Positions 47,774 through 60,699 are shown, numbered from the stretch's first letter. The stretch is DNA of 64,000 nucleotides from Kingdonia uniflora (GCA_014058105.1 JACGCM010002784.1:1550001-1614000), one strand, 5' to 3'. Translations and numbers: made by a program. The notes: a model not told the origin generated them from the sequence alone.

Positions 47774-48720
47774 ATCGCCCCATTCTCGACAGAAGTACTT
47801 ATAGTTGTGTCGAGAAGAAAACTGGAAGCGGAAGAGGTTCTCAAATATTCGTAGAAGTCAGCATATGTCATTATCGAGGTCAAGGTGAACTGTATCTGGT
47901 CAAGTTGGTTTTCGAGGCGTAATTAATGTTGTTCATTGAATGTAGGGGGAGGAAGTTGGGTATAAATTGGAGGTTTAGAAGGTGGGTGGTGGTGTTTTAT
48001 GGAGTGATGTTGCCCTAAGTATGGTGGATGATGCGGTCTAGGGCTGAAGATGGTGAGCTTTATGATGAAATTTGGCGCAGACCGAGAGATGAGAAATTAT
48101 TATGTGATCGGATCAGAACATTGGGGTGGGAACAAAGATCAAATAGAGATGAGATGTGTCTGTTGGAAATAGTGGTATCATCATGCGGTTGTGAAGGTAA
48201 TGGATTGTATCAGTGTGGGAGTGAAGGGGTAACTGTTGGTGATGGTGATGAAGATTTGAAGCTTGGATGGGCATCCAGAGATCTTGCCGAATGTGTGAGT
48301 ATTCTTACAGTTTTTTGCTGCCATTTTCCTGTTGAAGCGTCTCTCAGAAGTTTAGTAACTTAAGAGTCATTGAGCTTCGAGGATTAGAAAGAGGCTTTAA
48401 TATCAGATTCTGGCAAAAAACAAACATCAAAATTAGTAATATGTCGAAGTAAGTTATGTAATAGTAGATAAATTGTAAATGGAAGAAATATCAAGTATTA
48501 AAAATGAATGTACTCGAAAGAGATAGATATCGAATATAAGAAATGGGAATGTAATCGAATGAGAGAGATATCGAATGTAAGAAACAAGTTATGAAATAAT
48601 TAAATACGTGTATTTAATTTATTTGTGTTTGTGTATTGCATCGAGTACTGAATATTATGAGAACATGTTGATATAATGTTGTCGAATATGTGCCATGTGC
48701 ATAAAGTTGAAGGTAGTTAC
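47774..48720 (+). other. Outer element internal DNA left of the nested insertion
   Basis: A 112-codon plus-strand frame (48028-48363: YDEIWRRPRDEKLLCDRIRT) resembles nothing I recognise. It may belong to the antisense gene region of the outer element, whose remainder resumes at 56086. Confidence 0.4.
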
Positions 48721-49385
48721 TGTAATGGCCTATTTTCGTAGAGACCAAAAATAGTGCTTTACACCCTTGAAATGAAGAATGCTGTAAATGAAATAATAGC
48801 TATGAACACAAAGTTTTAGCGTAGAAAACCTTTGAATAAGTTAAAAACCATGACCTCTCTTGAGGATTTTAGAAAGAGAGATGTTTATAGATATTTGCTA
48901 GCTATTACATCGAGAGAGATGTAGAAAAGATCTCCCAGCCTTACTTTAAACTGTAGCTCTCTGTGCCTATTTATAGGTCTTATAACATGACTGTTATTTT
49001 CTTTAATGAGGAACGTTACAATATCAAGTTTTGACGAGTCTTCATAATGGTCGAATAACGGCTTGAGTAACTCTTCTTCTTTATAATCGCTCCATAATGT
49101 GTCATAAATGCGCCACGTGTTTGTTGGCGAGGTCGAGTAAATATGCGATGGTCGTATACTGAGGTCTGAGCTTGAGATTCAGAACTAGCCCTTACATCCA
49201 ATCGCGCTGTAGCAGTTCGAAATTACTGTTGGTATTCAAAGTACTGTAGTTGTATCAGTTCAAAGTTACTGTAGCAGGTCAAAGTACTATAACAGGTCGA
49301 AGTTACTGTAGCAGTTTGCAGTTACTGCAGATGTAGCAGTTCAAAGTTACTGTAGCAGGTCGTGTATTAGAAATAAGTCCTCACA
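48721..49385 (-). repeat. 3' LTR of the inner Tat element
   Basis: 665 bp, TGTAATGGCC to GTCCTCACA. The first ~330 bp align with the 5' LTR. The distal part (49205-49372) is a short-motif array (GTTACTGTAGCAGTTC variants) that the other LTR lacks. Confidence 0.85.
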
Positions 49386-49689
49386 ATCGCCCCGTCTCAG
49401 CCAATAACACGAGAAGCATCAGGGGCGAGTGGTGTTGGTTGAGACACATCTTTGATCTTTGAATATGTAGACTGTATGGTTGGATTGGTTGAACCAATAA
49501 CCAACTGTTCGAATGTAGTAGAATGTATGATAATGTAGTGAAATGTATGATAATGTAGTAGAATTTATGATAGTATCCATGATTAGAATGTATGATAGTA
49601 TGCATGATTAGAATATATGATAGTATGCCTCGAGCACAGGTCGAATTGAACAAATCAAATAACCAACCATGAGGAGATTTGTAATGAGA

Positions 49690-50480
49690 AATCTTGATCT
49701 TGATCTTGAAATAGCTGTATGATAAGTCTCGGCCAGGTCGAATTGGACAAAGTAATAAACGACCCTCAGGAGGGCGTGTATACTGGAAGAGCTATGATAT
49801 AGGTCTTAGTCACATGTCGAATTGAGCGTATCAATAAGCGATCCTACGGAGACATTTTTAAATATTTGAATAACTGTATGATGCATCTCTGCCAGATCGA
49901 ATTGATTGTCTCAATAAGCGACCCTCGGAGAATGAGTTTATTTGAACAACTATGTTGTAAGTCTCATGTAAAGATCGAATTGAGCGTATCAATAAGCGAC
50001 CGTAATGAGATATTTTGAATATTTGAATAGCTGTATGGTGCATCTCTGCCAGATCGAATTAATTGTCTCAATAAGTAACCCTCGGAGAACGAGTTTATTT
50101 GAACAACTATGTTGTAAGTCTCATGTAAAGATCGAATTGAGCGTATCAATAAGCGACCGTAATGAGATATTTTAAATATGACATAGCTGTATGGTGCATC
50201 TCTGCCAGATCGAATTGATTGACTCAATAAGCGACCCTCAGAGAGCGTATATGTTGAACAACTATGATGGAGGTCTCAGTTACTGGTCGAATTGAGCGTA
50301 TCAATAAGTGACTGTAATGAGATATTTTGAATATGGCATAGCTGTATGGTGCATCTCTGCCAGATCGAATTGATTGACTCAATAAGTGACCCTCGAAGAG
50401 CGTATATGTTGAACAGCTATGATGGAGGTCTCAGTTACTGGTTGAATTGAGCGTATCAATAATCGACTGTAATGAGCGTT
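49690..50480. repeat. Tandem repeat, 155-158-bp units each made of two ~78-bp halves
   Basis: TCGAATTGAGCGTATCAATAA-type anchors lie at 49817, 49975, 50132, 50287 and 50442. Between them sits the sister half, CAGATCGAATTGATTGTCTC. It replaces the C-terminal part of the integrase gene and its downstream region, which is interrupted at about 50475. Confidence 0.88.
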
Positions 50481-52905
50481 GGAACCAGCGAACTGTGGTC
50501 CATTATCAATTTGGATGAGATGTGGTCTACCGAATTGGATAATAATGTTCTCCCAAATAAATTTGGTGACTTTGTCTTCTCAGGTCTGGCATAATGGAAC
50601 TGCTTCTACCCATTTAGTGAAGTAGTCTGTAGCGACCAACAAATATTTTTGTTTCCCTGGTGCTGTAGGAAACTCTTCTATGAGATAGAGAGCCCATCGT
50701 CTGAAAGGCCAAGTGACTTGGCTCGAGTATAGTTCAAGTGTGAGGGCTTGAATTTTAGGTCCGTGCCGCTGACAAACTTCATACTTATGGGCATATTTGA
50801 TTACCTGCGCTTTCATCTTTGGCCAAAACATTCCTTGAGTTAAAGCTCAATTTGCAAGAGATTGTCCTGCTGCATGGGATCCGCACGTGCCTTCGTGTAG
50901 ATCGTGCAAGAATTACTGTGCTTCTTTGTCAGATAGACAAAGGAGGTAGCAACCAGTGATCAAAATTTTGCATAGGAGATTGTCCTGAACAGTGTATCTT
51001 TGAGCATTGTCAATTAATCTCCGCCGCTCCGTAGGATCCTCAGGAAGTGGCCCGTCGAATTTATTATGAGATCCGATGTAAGTAATGAAAGGGTTTCTCC
51101 AATCATCTTTGATTTCTTTGTTTCCCCCAGTATTAATGGCGTTGGATTCAATGGTATTGATACTGGGGTTAGAAATGATGTCAATCTTTAAGTAACAAGC
51201 TTCTGATCCGAGGACACCAGCAAGGTAAGCGAGCGCATCTGAATGTCTATTTTCTCCCCTTGGAAAATGCTCCATAGAAATTGTCTGGAATTTGTTCATT
51301 CGTTCGACCACTGCACCAGCATAGTCAACCATTCTCCCATTGGTTTGATAGACGCCTGTGTAATGGTTGACTATTAGTAATGAATATGTGTAGACAACGA
51401 GTTCTGCTACTCCCAGTGTGATTGCCATGTCCAAGCCATGAATCAAGGCCTCATATTCTGCTTCTTTATTGGTCGCTTCAAAACTGAGGTAAGCAGATTT
51501 TTTGAGCCGATCACTGTTGGGAGTAATAAGAACGATTCCATCCCTGAGCCGGATGGACCGACGGATCCATCTGTCAAAAGTTGCCAACCTTTCTTTGTTA
51601 CCCAATCTGATTTATCTTCGGATTGATCTGTGAGTGGCTCATATTTCTGATCAATGAATTTATCTTCCCAATCAGGATCCTCTACTGGAAAATTTGCTAC
51701 AGCTTGACCCATTTTAGAATGGTGTGGTTCGAAATGGATATCGTGCTCCCCGAGTGTTACAGACCATTGTTTAACGCGTCAAGATTTTTTGCGCTTGGAC
51801 AAGATTTTGCGAGGTGGATAGTTCGTCAAGACGTGAATAGTATGAGCTTGGAAATACTGCTTCATCTTTTGTGATGTATAGACGAGAGCTAGAAGAAGCT
51901 TTTCAATCTTGGTGTATCTCGTTTCAGCGGGAGTTAGAGTCTTGCTGATAAAATAGACTGGTTTCTCAGTCTTTTCTTCGATTCGGAGGAGGACGGGGCT
52001 GAGAGATGTATCTGTAACAACTAGGTATACTTTGAGCTCTTTGCCATCTGCTGGTGTACTCATAACTGGTGGTTTGCCCAAATAACTCTTAATTTCGAAG
52101 AAAGCTGCTTCACATTTGTCTGTCCATTAGATTTCTGGATCTTTCTTTGATTTTCCTCGTGAGGTACCCTATTTTAACAGATCGAATAAAGGTCAACATC
52201 TTTCTGAAGATTTGGATACGAATCTTTTTAGTGCTGCAATCTTCCCGGCTAGCTTCTGAACGTCTTTCTTTATCTTTGGTGACGACATAGCCAATAGATC
52301 TCGTATACGTGATGGGTCGGCTTCAATCCTTCTTCTACTAATTAGATGGCCTAGAAAATTTCTGGATTGCACTCTGAACTGTCATTTATCAGGATTTAGA
52401 CGCATCTTGTAAGATCGCAAAATATCAAAAGTTGCTCGCAAATCAGTAAGATGGTTCTTTTTCTTGAGACTTTTGTAGAGCATATCATCAATGTAGACCT
52501 CCATTATTTTACCGAGATGGTCCTTGAACATTTTTTAGGATGAAAGGCATGACTTTATAGAAATGTAGACCTTGTTCAGTGATGAACGCAGTCTTGTCTT
52601 GATCTTCAGGAAGAAGTGGTATCTGATTATATCCTGATGCTGCGTCCATCATTGAAAGAAGTTCGTACCCTACTGTAGAATCGAGCAGGTGATTAATGAT
52701 TGGAAGTGGAAAGCTATCTTTCGGCGTGTGCTTGTTGAGATCCATGAAATCAACACAGACTCTGATTTTTTCATTCTTTTTTGGGACTGCGACAATATTC
52801 GATATCCAGTATGGGTAAATAGCTTTGCGAATGAAACCGACCTCAATCAATTTGTCGATCTCTTTATTTACTTCATCTCGCAGTCTTGGCACCAGAGTCC
52901 GTTGC
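50475..52905 (-). pseudogene. Inner element pol: reverse transcriptase, two RNases H, partial integrase
   Basis: Reverse transcriptase at 52230-52905 (EVGFIRKAIYPYWISNIVAV, VCVDFMDLNKHTPKDSFPLP, MMDAASGYNQI, then MEVYIDDM, catalytic pair intact). RNase H at 51780-52090 (VYFISKTLTPAETRYTKIEK). A second, archaeal-type RNase H at 50913-51640 (LLTDGSVGPSGSG, EAEYEALIHGLDMAITLG, NRHSDALAYLAG). Integrase at 50475-50831 (CQRHGPKI, ATDYFTKWVEAVPL, then QIDNGPQFAGS) stops before its glutamate. The dual RNase H identifies the Tat lineage. Frameshifts separate most domains. Confidence 0.88.
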
Positions 52906-53161
52906 TTTTGCTTTACCGGTTCTTCTTATCTTTCAACCCTAGCTTATGGCATGCTATAACTGGATCAATCCCTGGTATTTCATGAAATGTCCATGCAAAA
53001 ACGTTACTGTTCTCTGTGAGGAATTGTTTGAGGTTCGAGCGTTCCTCTATGCTTAAAAGAGTTCCGATGTGAGTTCCTCTGTTCGTGCCACTGATCTCGA
53101 CGTACTCTGTTAGTTTGACATCTGGTAACTGAGGTTCTGCTGTAATTGACTGCTATAATTA

Positions 53162-55314
53162 CTATGCAGGTGTTGTTGCAGTTGGCTTAGCTTCAATGGA
53201 AGCAGTATTATCATAAGCTCGAGCTAATTTCTGACTTCCTTTGATTTTGTAGATCCCTCCTTTCCAATCGAACCGCAATGCCTGATGATATGTAGAGGAG
53301 ATAGTTTTCATGTTATGTAACCATGGTCGTCCCATAATGCCCAGGTAACGGGATTTGGCTTTGATAATATAAAAAACTACGTCCAGTGTGATTCGTCTAG
53401 CTGTGATGGGATGTGTGATTTTCCCCACACGTTCTTCCATTGAGCCGTTGAATCCTGAGACATTGATGTCACTTGGTTCGACCTTGTCTGCTAAGCCCAT
53501 TTGGTCGATCGTACTCTGGAAAATTAGTTTGATGCTGCTGCCGGTATCTACCATCATCGTATGTAGAACTATGCTCTTCATCTTTAATATGATTACACGT
53601 GCATCTTGGTATGGAAAGTTGACGTAACGAACGTCACAGCCCTCGAAAGAAATCCCAGCTCGCCGATTGCTAAATTCTGACATCAAACAAGCTTCTTTGT
53701 CTACTATTGTCAGATCATGGCATTGTCCGACGTGCCTACGCTTAGACCCGTTGGAGTTGTTGATTGTTTGAGTTTCGATGAAATACATGTTTTTTTCTTC
53801 ATTTATTTCGTCAACTTGAACGATCTTGGCGTCAATCTTGTAGCTGCCATCCTTATAACTTTCGATGTCAATAATATACTCCAGCATTCGACCTTGTGCA
53901 AATATATTTTGGAGAAAAAATATCAATGCGAAACATCGCTTCGTGTCCTGATGTTGAATATGGTGGTGAATGCAGTATGGCTTTCCCAGTATGGGCGTAA
54001 GAGTATTGGCAGTTCTAAAGCATTTATCCTTTTGTATTAGCGGATACAAGTCTACAAGAGTAGTTGTTAACTGTGGTATACACGGAATTGGTTTCTTTCG
54101 CCCTTGGCGTCCTTGATTGTCATTGGATTTGAACCATTTCTTATCACCTCCATAGTCTTTATTGCTGTTATGGGTTCGTTCGTCGAGATGGCCTTTTGTT
54201 GGTTGGGTGGTGCGTTGAGGTCTTGGCCTCTCAGTTAACAGTCGTTCTAGGTCGATGAAGTTGTTGGCCTTCTCTATCATGTCCTCCAACGTCAATGGTT
54301 TGTTGAGGCCAGGTGCTCTTTGACTCATCCATCAGCGATTAAAGCATTGGTGAAGGCGGAGATTGTGATTTTCTTGTCGAGGTTGTCGATTTTTTGGGCT
54401 AGTCCAAAAATTTTCCTGGTAAATGTCTATAATTTTTCATCCGGCGCCTTCTTAAGGCTAAACAAAGAGTAAAGACTCTCCTCCTCGCCTTTATTGTGTG
54501 AATAGTTTTTGACAAACAGTTTGCGAAGTTGTGCGAAAGTGAAGATAAATCCTTCGTTGAGTGTGTGGAACCATCGTGGAGGTTCTCCTTTTAAACTGAT
54601 TGGAAAGAGGCGGCAGAGGATGTGGTTAGATGTCGAGTGCAGTCCCAAAGAATCCTAAAATTCTTGGACGTATTCCACAGGATCTCCCCCCTTGTATTTA
54701 TGAAGCTTCAGAGTATGAAAACTAGCGGGCACTTCCTTATCTAGCAATTCTTGCGCGAGTGGGCTCTTTTATAGTTTAGGATAACTGTTTTTTGTAGTGT
54801 GTATTTGAGCGTCTAACAGCTCTTTGATGCACTGGTCCACCTGCTCTGGAGTGAGATGTAGGCGAGACGTGACAACTCATTTTGTTGTTGGTCCTCCCGC
54901 AGGATTATGCTCTCCTGTTGCTTCTCCCATGCGGTCATAGACTGAAACTTGAGGTTTTTCTCTGTTTTGCTCCTCCTGTTACTGTTGATCTATTATCGCT
55001 CCAACGAGTAATGGTGGGTTGATGTGACTCTGAGGTAGGACTGGTTCTTGCTGAATTTGAGGAAGTGCGATATTTCGGCCTTGATGTGTCAGGCGATCAT
55101 GGACGGATATCTTCGAGGCTACAAGCAGAGTGTTCTGCTGTCATGGATTTACTGTTATTTGAGCTTGAAGTGCTCTGATTGTTTCCTGCATGCTGGCGAG
55201 CTGTTTCTCTAGCTCTATTCGTCGTTCAGCTTCTGCTTGCATAGTTGTTCACAAATCTGTGACTCCTTCAGCCACGTCAAGCAGGGCGTGGTGTGATTTG
55301 TCTTGATTTGCCAT
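53162..55314 (-). pseudogene. Inner element gag and protease
   Basis: Gag begins at the ATG at 55312-55314 (MANQDKSHHALLDVAEGVTD, stop) with a coiled-coil start (RRIELEKQLASMQETIRALQ) and several stops. The retrotransposon-gag core is at 54427-54660 (LCRLFPISLKGEPPRWFHTL, FAQLRKLFVKNYSHN). A 388-codon frame, 53162-54328, carries the gag C-terminus and the aspartic protease (MMVDTGSSIKLIF, MGRPWLH). No zinc knuckle with full CCHC was seen. Confidence 0.82.
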
Positions 55315-55380
55315 CTTTCAAAAGTGAATGCGGTAAAAACTAGATTGGAGAACATTGAGTGTATGCTACAGTTCCCACAG

Positions 55381-55391
55381 ACGGCGCCAAA
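55381..55391 (-). other. Primer-binding site of the inner Tat element
   Basis: Minus strand TGGCGCCGTCTGTGGGAA starts two bases after the LTR end. TGGCGCCG is the usual start of the site in plant Tat/Athila elements, commonly attributed to tRNA-Asp. Confidence 0.75.
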
Positions 55392-56080
55392 TGAAATGAC
55401 CTATTTTTGTAGAGACCAAAAATGGTGCTTTACACCCTTGAAATAGAGAATGCTATAGATGAAATAATAGCTATGAACATAAAGATTTAGTGTGGAAAAC
55501 CCTTGAATGGGTTAAAAACCACGACCTCTCCTGAGGGTTTCTGAAAGAATGGTGTTTGTATATATATGCTAGCTATTGTAAAGAGAAAATAGATCAAGTT
55601 TCTGAGTTTTGGTTGGGATGACTTTCTCTCAGAGCTCTCTCCAGGTAATAATAGCCGTCCTGGATCGTGATCTCATGGTATCTTTTTATAGGTCTTATAA
55701 TATAATCGTTGGTTACATTAATGAGGGACGTTACAATATCAGGTTTTGATGAGTCTTCATAATGGTTTTCTGTAACGTCTTGATATTTGTTGATCTATAA
55801 CGGATCTATTAATATTCTTTAGCTGTAACTTCAAACCGTTAGGAAGATAGGATCTCTTGTGATGTTCGCATGCATACGACCTGTTGATAAGTGGAGGAGT
55901 ATCTTCTGTAGCGCAAAGTCATAAGATACTTTGATATCTTCGAATTGTAGGTAAGGAAGTCTGTACTATGATCTCCTGATCTCCTTGCTTTTAGTCCTTG
56001 GTTGGTTATCAGTGTGTTTACTCGAGCTATGTGAGTTTGAATATTGGACTCAGTATGAGGATTAGAAATAAGCCCTCACA
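55392..56080 (-). repeat. 5' LTR of the inner Tat element
   Basis: 689 bp, TGAAATGACC to GCCCTCACA. It resembles the 3' LTR in its R/U5-like part (TTTATAGGTCTTATAA, GACGTTACAATATCA) but diverges strongly in the U3-like part. Confidence 0.85.
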
Positions 56081-56085
56081 GTTAC

Positions 56086-57892
56086 TGTGTGGGGTTAATG
56101 ACTAATTTGAAGGATAATTGATTTGACTCTGACTGTTTTGAGTTTCAAAGCATAATAAATACAAGTGAGTTGGAGTGCTAACTGGAAAGAGTATAAAATA
56201 GAGCTTGTTGCCACAGGGGTGAGGCATTCACGAAAGATGGTGAAGATGAGATTTTAGGTCCGGGATGGGTTTTACAGGCGGGTACAGGTGATGTATTGGG
56301 TGTTGTTCAACCGATACTTCGGTTCACGGAGCATGGAATGACATTTTGATGATCCTGAGGAACCGGATTATGAATGGATGAGCGAGGCAGAGGCGTAGGA
56401 GGTTGAAGAGGAGTTTGAGTTTTGTGTAAAACTTCTATTTTGGCGTCCTCCTGAACGTTGTGCGGGCATGTGGACTTGAGCAAAGCTGTTGGTAAAGAGG
56501 GAAGATGATTCGGTAGCGAGGGGTTTATGAAAAGTAGATATTTGGGATGTAGGCATTATGTACTGGTTAAATGTGTTGGCAAAATGTAATATAAGGAGTT
56601 TGTGCAGTATGTTTTTATGGTTGAAGGATTGTTTATTGTGTTGTTGAATGTAATGTGTACTGTCATCTGTTCAGAAAGAAAAATTATGGTAAAAGAAGTG
56701 CTTGTCGAATAAAATGAAAGTTAAATTATGTCGAATATAATTCCATAAGTACAAGAACTTGTAGGGTAGTATGAATAGAGGAACGTACATGCAATATGAA
56801 TATAGCAAGATGTGTTCCACTAGGTGATGGTATGAAATATAAGGAAAATGATGTAAATCAGCTATTGGATAAGATAGATCGTGTACTGATGAAGATGAAT
56901 GTGTCTACATAAATACTTCAAGAATTTGAAGGATTGAAGTATGAATGTAGAGGTTTATTAATGAGGAGAAGATTAAGAGTCAAATAAGTCAAGAAAAAAC
57001 GCATGAAGCATTACATTCGAGGAACTGGACGGTCGCCAAGTGGTGCGACGGACAGTCACGTGGGGTTTATAAATATGTCAGAGGTGGGCAACTGTTCTTA
57101 TCTTTTGCAAAATGATTTTTTTTGAGGGAGTGAATTGCTGTTGCTTGTCGCTAAAGTGGTTAGATACTATTGCTAAGGAGGAGATTAGTGTATTGATTGA
57201 AAGGGCCAAGCGAGCAAAGGAGAGGGATACAAAATTGGCGCGTAAACAAGGTTGGTGATTCTTTTGAAATTGCTGTATAATTTGATGGATTGGGTATAGA
57301 TGAATTAGATATGTATACTTGAATAATATGATAGTGAATTGGAAACAAATGAGTTGGAATAATATGATAGTGTATTAGTAACAGAAATTAGGATCAGTAA
57401 TTTAGATAGATTGATAGATTGTGATTCTGGGTTTCTGATGGAGGAAAAAGGAGATAGATAGATAGATGGTGGGCGCTGTAATTATGGTGCATATGGGGGA
57501 AATGGTGGTGATGTAGTCGGTTTTGCCAGAGATTATGGTTGTTGCCAAATTTTGTGTCGGAGAAAAGGAATTCGTAAAATGGAAATAACTATTTTTTTTT
57601 GGCGGGAAAAGATTAAACGTGTTCGAGAAGCTGTTTTAGATTCCTGTAATTTCGACAAAAAAGATAGAAATTAACAAGTTATCGATGTTACTTATGAACC
57701 ATAGAAAAGCATCGAGAACTTAGCAGATGGCTATTTAAGGAAAAATACTAAGATAAATTAATTGATATGAGCTAGATCGAGAACTGTGGTAATAAGTATA
57801 AATGTAAATGATAGTAGTAGACAGTAAAGTAAATAAGGTGTTGGAGAGTTATCTCGACAACGATATCTTTATGAATATATGAACTTAGAAAC

Positions 57893-57944
<52 letters not shown>

Positions 57945-58002
57945 CACATATGAAAGATTCTAACTGTGTTAAAATATGGAATTTGATTTACAGGTTCTAA
58001 AT
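56086..58002 (+). other. Outer element internal DNA right of the nested insertion, with (AT)20
   Basis: No long frame. A gene-like scrap at 56220-56420 (MERHFDDPEEPDYEWMSEAE) has stops. A pure AT microsatellite spans 57901-57940. CAG|GTTCTAAATATGG at about 57993 looks like a splice acceptor for the following antisense gene. Confidence 0.45.
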
Positions 58003-60245
58003 ATGGCTAAACCCATTTTAAATGATGATAAAGACATATATGCGAATCTCGAAGATGTAGTGCCTTTAATGATCGATGTGAGAACGTGTGTGCAATAATT
58101 GGGGGGTAATATAGAGTAGGGTCGAGCAGTACAGATACAGGGGGTATGAAACAGTTTAGGGTAGTACCTAGTGTAATCGAAGCATCTTTGGTGGAAGCGA
58201 TGGAGACTTGTGTGGATCATGAGCCTCAGGCGAGTGATCGAGAAAGGAGTTGGGATAGGGAAGAAGATGTGGAAGAGGGCGATGAAGCATGTTATGGAGA
58301 GGATCTAGAGACCAAAGAAATTATAAAATTCAAAAAGATAGTATTCCTTGGGATGTGTGACTAGATGAGTATCAATATGAAATGATTAACCAGGAAATAC
58401 CCTTATATGGTATTTTGGTACATCCAAAACAGATAGTAAGGGCTGAAGCTTCCCCTTAGGGAAGACCAGAAGAAATTAATGAATTTCTTCGATATAGCCC
58501 CAGGTCAATTCAATCCGAATGTATATGACCTGTTTAGGGTATGTGGTACAATAAATGGTAGACTTAAGGACAAGGGGGGAGGAGTTAATAACTGTAGATG
58601 ACTTGTGTGTGTACTACACATTGAAAATGAACCCGAAGTTAAAAGGGTATCGTTACTTGGAGAGGTTCTTGAAGAGGCTAATATTTTGCGATATGGTGTC
58701 AACTAGAGGTCGATACACCGACGAACGTCTACTAGTGTCCGGAAACTATGAGTTCAATAAAAAAGACCCTGGGAAGCCACTAAAAAGAAAAGTGTTTCAT
58801 CTAGGTCTGTTGTTAGGTAACTTAAATGATTAAGTTTGATATAATTTCAGGTTAGATGTATGTTGTGTAAATTTGTGTTTTTTCTCTGTGTTGCAGCATT
58901 GAAGGAGAGTGGGAAGAAGGCGGAAGTGGAGGAAAAATTGTATAAGATAAGAAGAGGATTTTTTGGCAGGATCGATAACTTAGCGATTGATCAAGATTGG
59001 TTAAGTGAGATTTTTCAAGAAGCAGGGTTGAAAAGGTCGAGAACAAAAGGTTTGGAAGTGTTATTTATTGGGGGGAAAATGTCGGCGAAGAACAAAAGAG
59101 CTGCAGATGTGAGTTTTCCCTTGAACAATCCTTTGTTGACAGGGTACAACACAGATACGGAGATCGATGCTATGCTGGTAGAGTATTTTGTCTAAAACAA
59201 GAAGAAAAAGAAGGTAAACGCGGAAACACCTCCGTTGCTGAATTCGAAAAGGAATACTCAGCAGTCGACAGCTGAGGGTGTCGAATTGACTGCCAAACTA
59301 GCTATCATGGGTAGTGGGTTACCATCATGAGGTTCTAGTAGTGTGCCTCCTAAGAAGACAACTGATGGAACATCGAAGAAGAAATTTGTGGAAGAGTTTA
59401 AACACGGAGTTGCGGAAGACTATGGAATCTTATTTGGTCGAGGCAGATATATTAAAGAGAGCTATGGCAGATTTCATGGTGGGGATTGATAACTTGGATA
59501 CCTTTTTGAGCGAGGGATAGAGGAATTTGGCGAAGGTGAGAAATCTTAATGCTTATGCTCGAATGAAAAGTTTGTTAGGTCAATCAAATACTTATTATAT
59601 AACTTTCATGCAGATTATGACGTTGATGGGTAAAGCAATGGATCGTGTTGAGGGTAGTGGTGAGTTGGCGAACCGGTTGGTTGCCTATAAAAATTTAGGG
59701 AAAGAATTGACCTTGGAAAATGCCGATCTGAATGTGACTTTGAATAGGTACAAGTTGGAAGCAAACAAGGCGAAGGAGGCGGCGTTGGTTGAGACGAAAA
59801 ATGTGTTAGAGATAAAAAGAAAGAAGCTTTGGCAGTGCAGAAAGCCGCGCATGTGAAAAATGTTAGATAACAAGTTACCGATGCTCGCAGAGCAATGGAG
59901 CTGGAGCAGAACAAACTGCTCAAGAAGGTGACAGCTCGGATAAACGAAGAAAAATTGCAAAAGTGCAAGGAAGTGAGGGTACATTATTTAGAACAATTTG
60001 AGGAGGCAGAAGAAAGGAAAAAATACTACAAGGGTCTCGTGAAAGCTGGTGGGCTTCCATGTGACAACAGTTCCGATGATGATGTCCCCCAGACGCCTGA
60101 TGTTCGTGGAGTAACTGAGGTGGTCGATAATGAATTGACGATGGAGGTCGAAGGTCGTCATCCTGGGGAAGTATCAGATGTGCAAGTGCCCGAATGTGCC
60201 TTAAATATAGAAAAATCTCTGTCGGAAATGTTAAATCTTGTCTAA
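58003..60245 (+). pseudogene. Antisense coiled-coil gene of the Tat element (gypsy-type putative transposase domain)
   Basis: Read opposite to pol. From the ATG at 58003: MAKPILNDDKDIYANLED, then pieces resembling the gypsy-type putative transposase domain found in plant Tat elements ([20 protein letters not shown] at about 58470-58530, followed by [11 protein letters not shown]). An intron-like interval (GGTAACTTAAATG...TGTGTTGCAG, about 58816-58896) precedes [20 protein letters not shown]. The C-terminal half is a long heptad-rich coiled coil (LANRLVAYKNLGKELTLENA; MELEQNKLLKKVTARINEEK; YLEQFEEAEERKKYYKGLVK) and an acidic tail ending at 60245. Several frameshifts and stops. Function unknown; such antisense frames are documented in some Tat lineages. 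Confidence 0.6.
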
Positions 60246-60699
60246 AGAATGCTGTGTAAAGTAAAAGTATATAACAAATGGTCAGTGGGATCGAAAACAT
60301 TTTAATTTGGTGTGTGCAAAGGATTTTGGTGTTTGTGTAAATATTTTGTTAAATAACTATTTTGTATGTGTAAATAAATTTAAGTAGTAGATGTGATAAA
60401 GTGATAGTAGATTCGAGCAGATAAGTAAAAAAGGCTTGTGTGCACGAAATTTGAAAGATAGCCAATAAATGGCAAGTAAGAAGTACCAGATGTATATTCG
60501 AAGATAGGTATATGGATTTAGATTTGGAGAAGAACAAGGGCTCATAAAAGATTGTTCGGCAAGTAAAGACCACTAAGTAAACTGTCCAGTAATTTGTTAG
60601 TGGTCGCGTGAAGTTTAGATAGGTTTTAGGATACTTGTGTCAGCAAGGACCTAAAAGAAAATCAGGATAGAAAGGAATTAGTTTGTCTCAGGCATACTT

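Larger units (their letters stand above)
48721..56080 (-). mobile_element. Inner Ty3/gypsy Tat-type retrotransposon nested in the outer one
   Basis: LTRs at 48721-49385 and 55392-56080 with a perfect target duplication GTTAC (48716-48720 and 56081-56085). The primer-binding site TGGCGCCGT (minus strand, 55381-55389) starts two bases from the 5' LTR. The polypurine tract GAGACGGGGCGAT lies next to the 3' LTR. Order on the minus strand: gag, protease, reverse transcriptase with YIDD, RNase H, archaeal-type RNase H, a truncated integrase, and a tandem repeat in place of the integrase end. Total 7,360 bp; many stops. Confidence 0.9.

Noticed and set aside
59615..60300. Minus-strand frames opposite the antisense coiled-coil gene
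   Set aside because: Low-complexity Phe/Ser/Leu-rich shadows of the coiled-coil coding strand.
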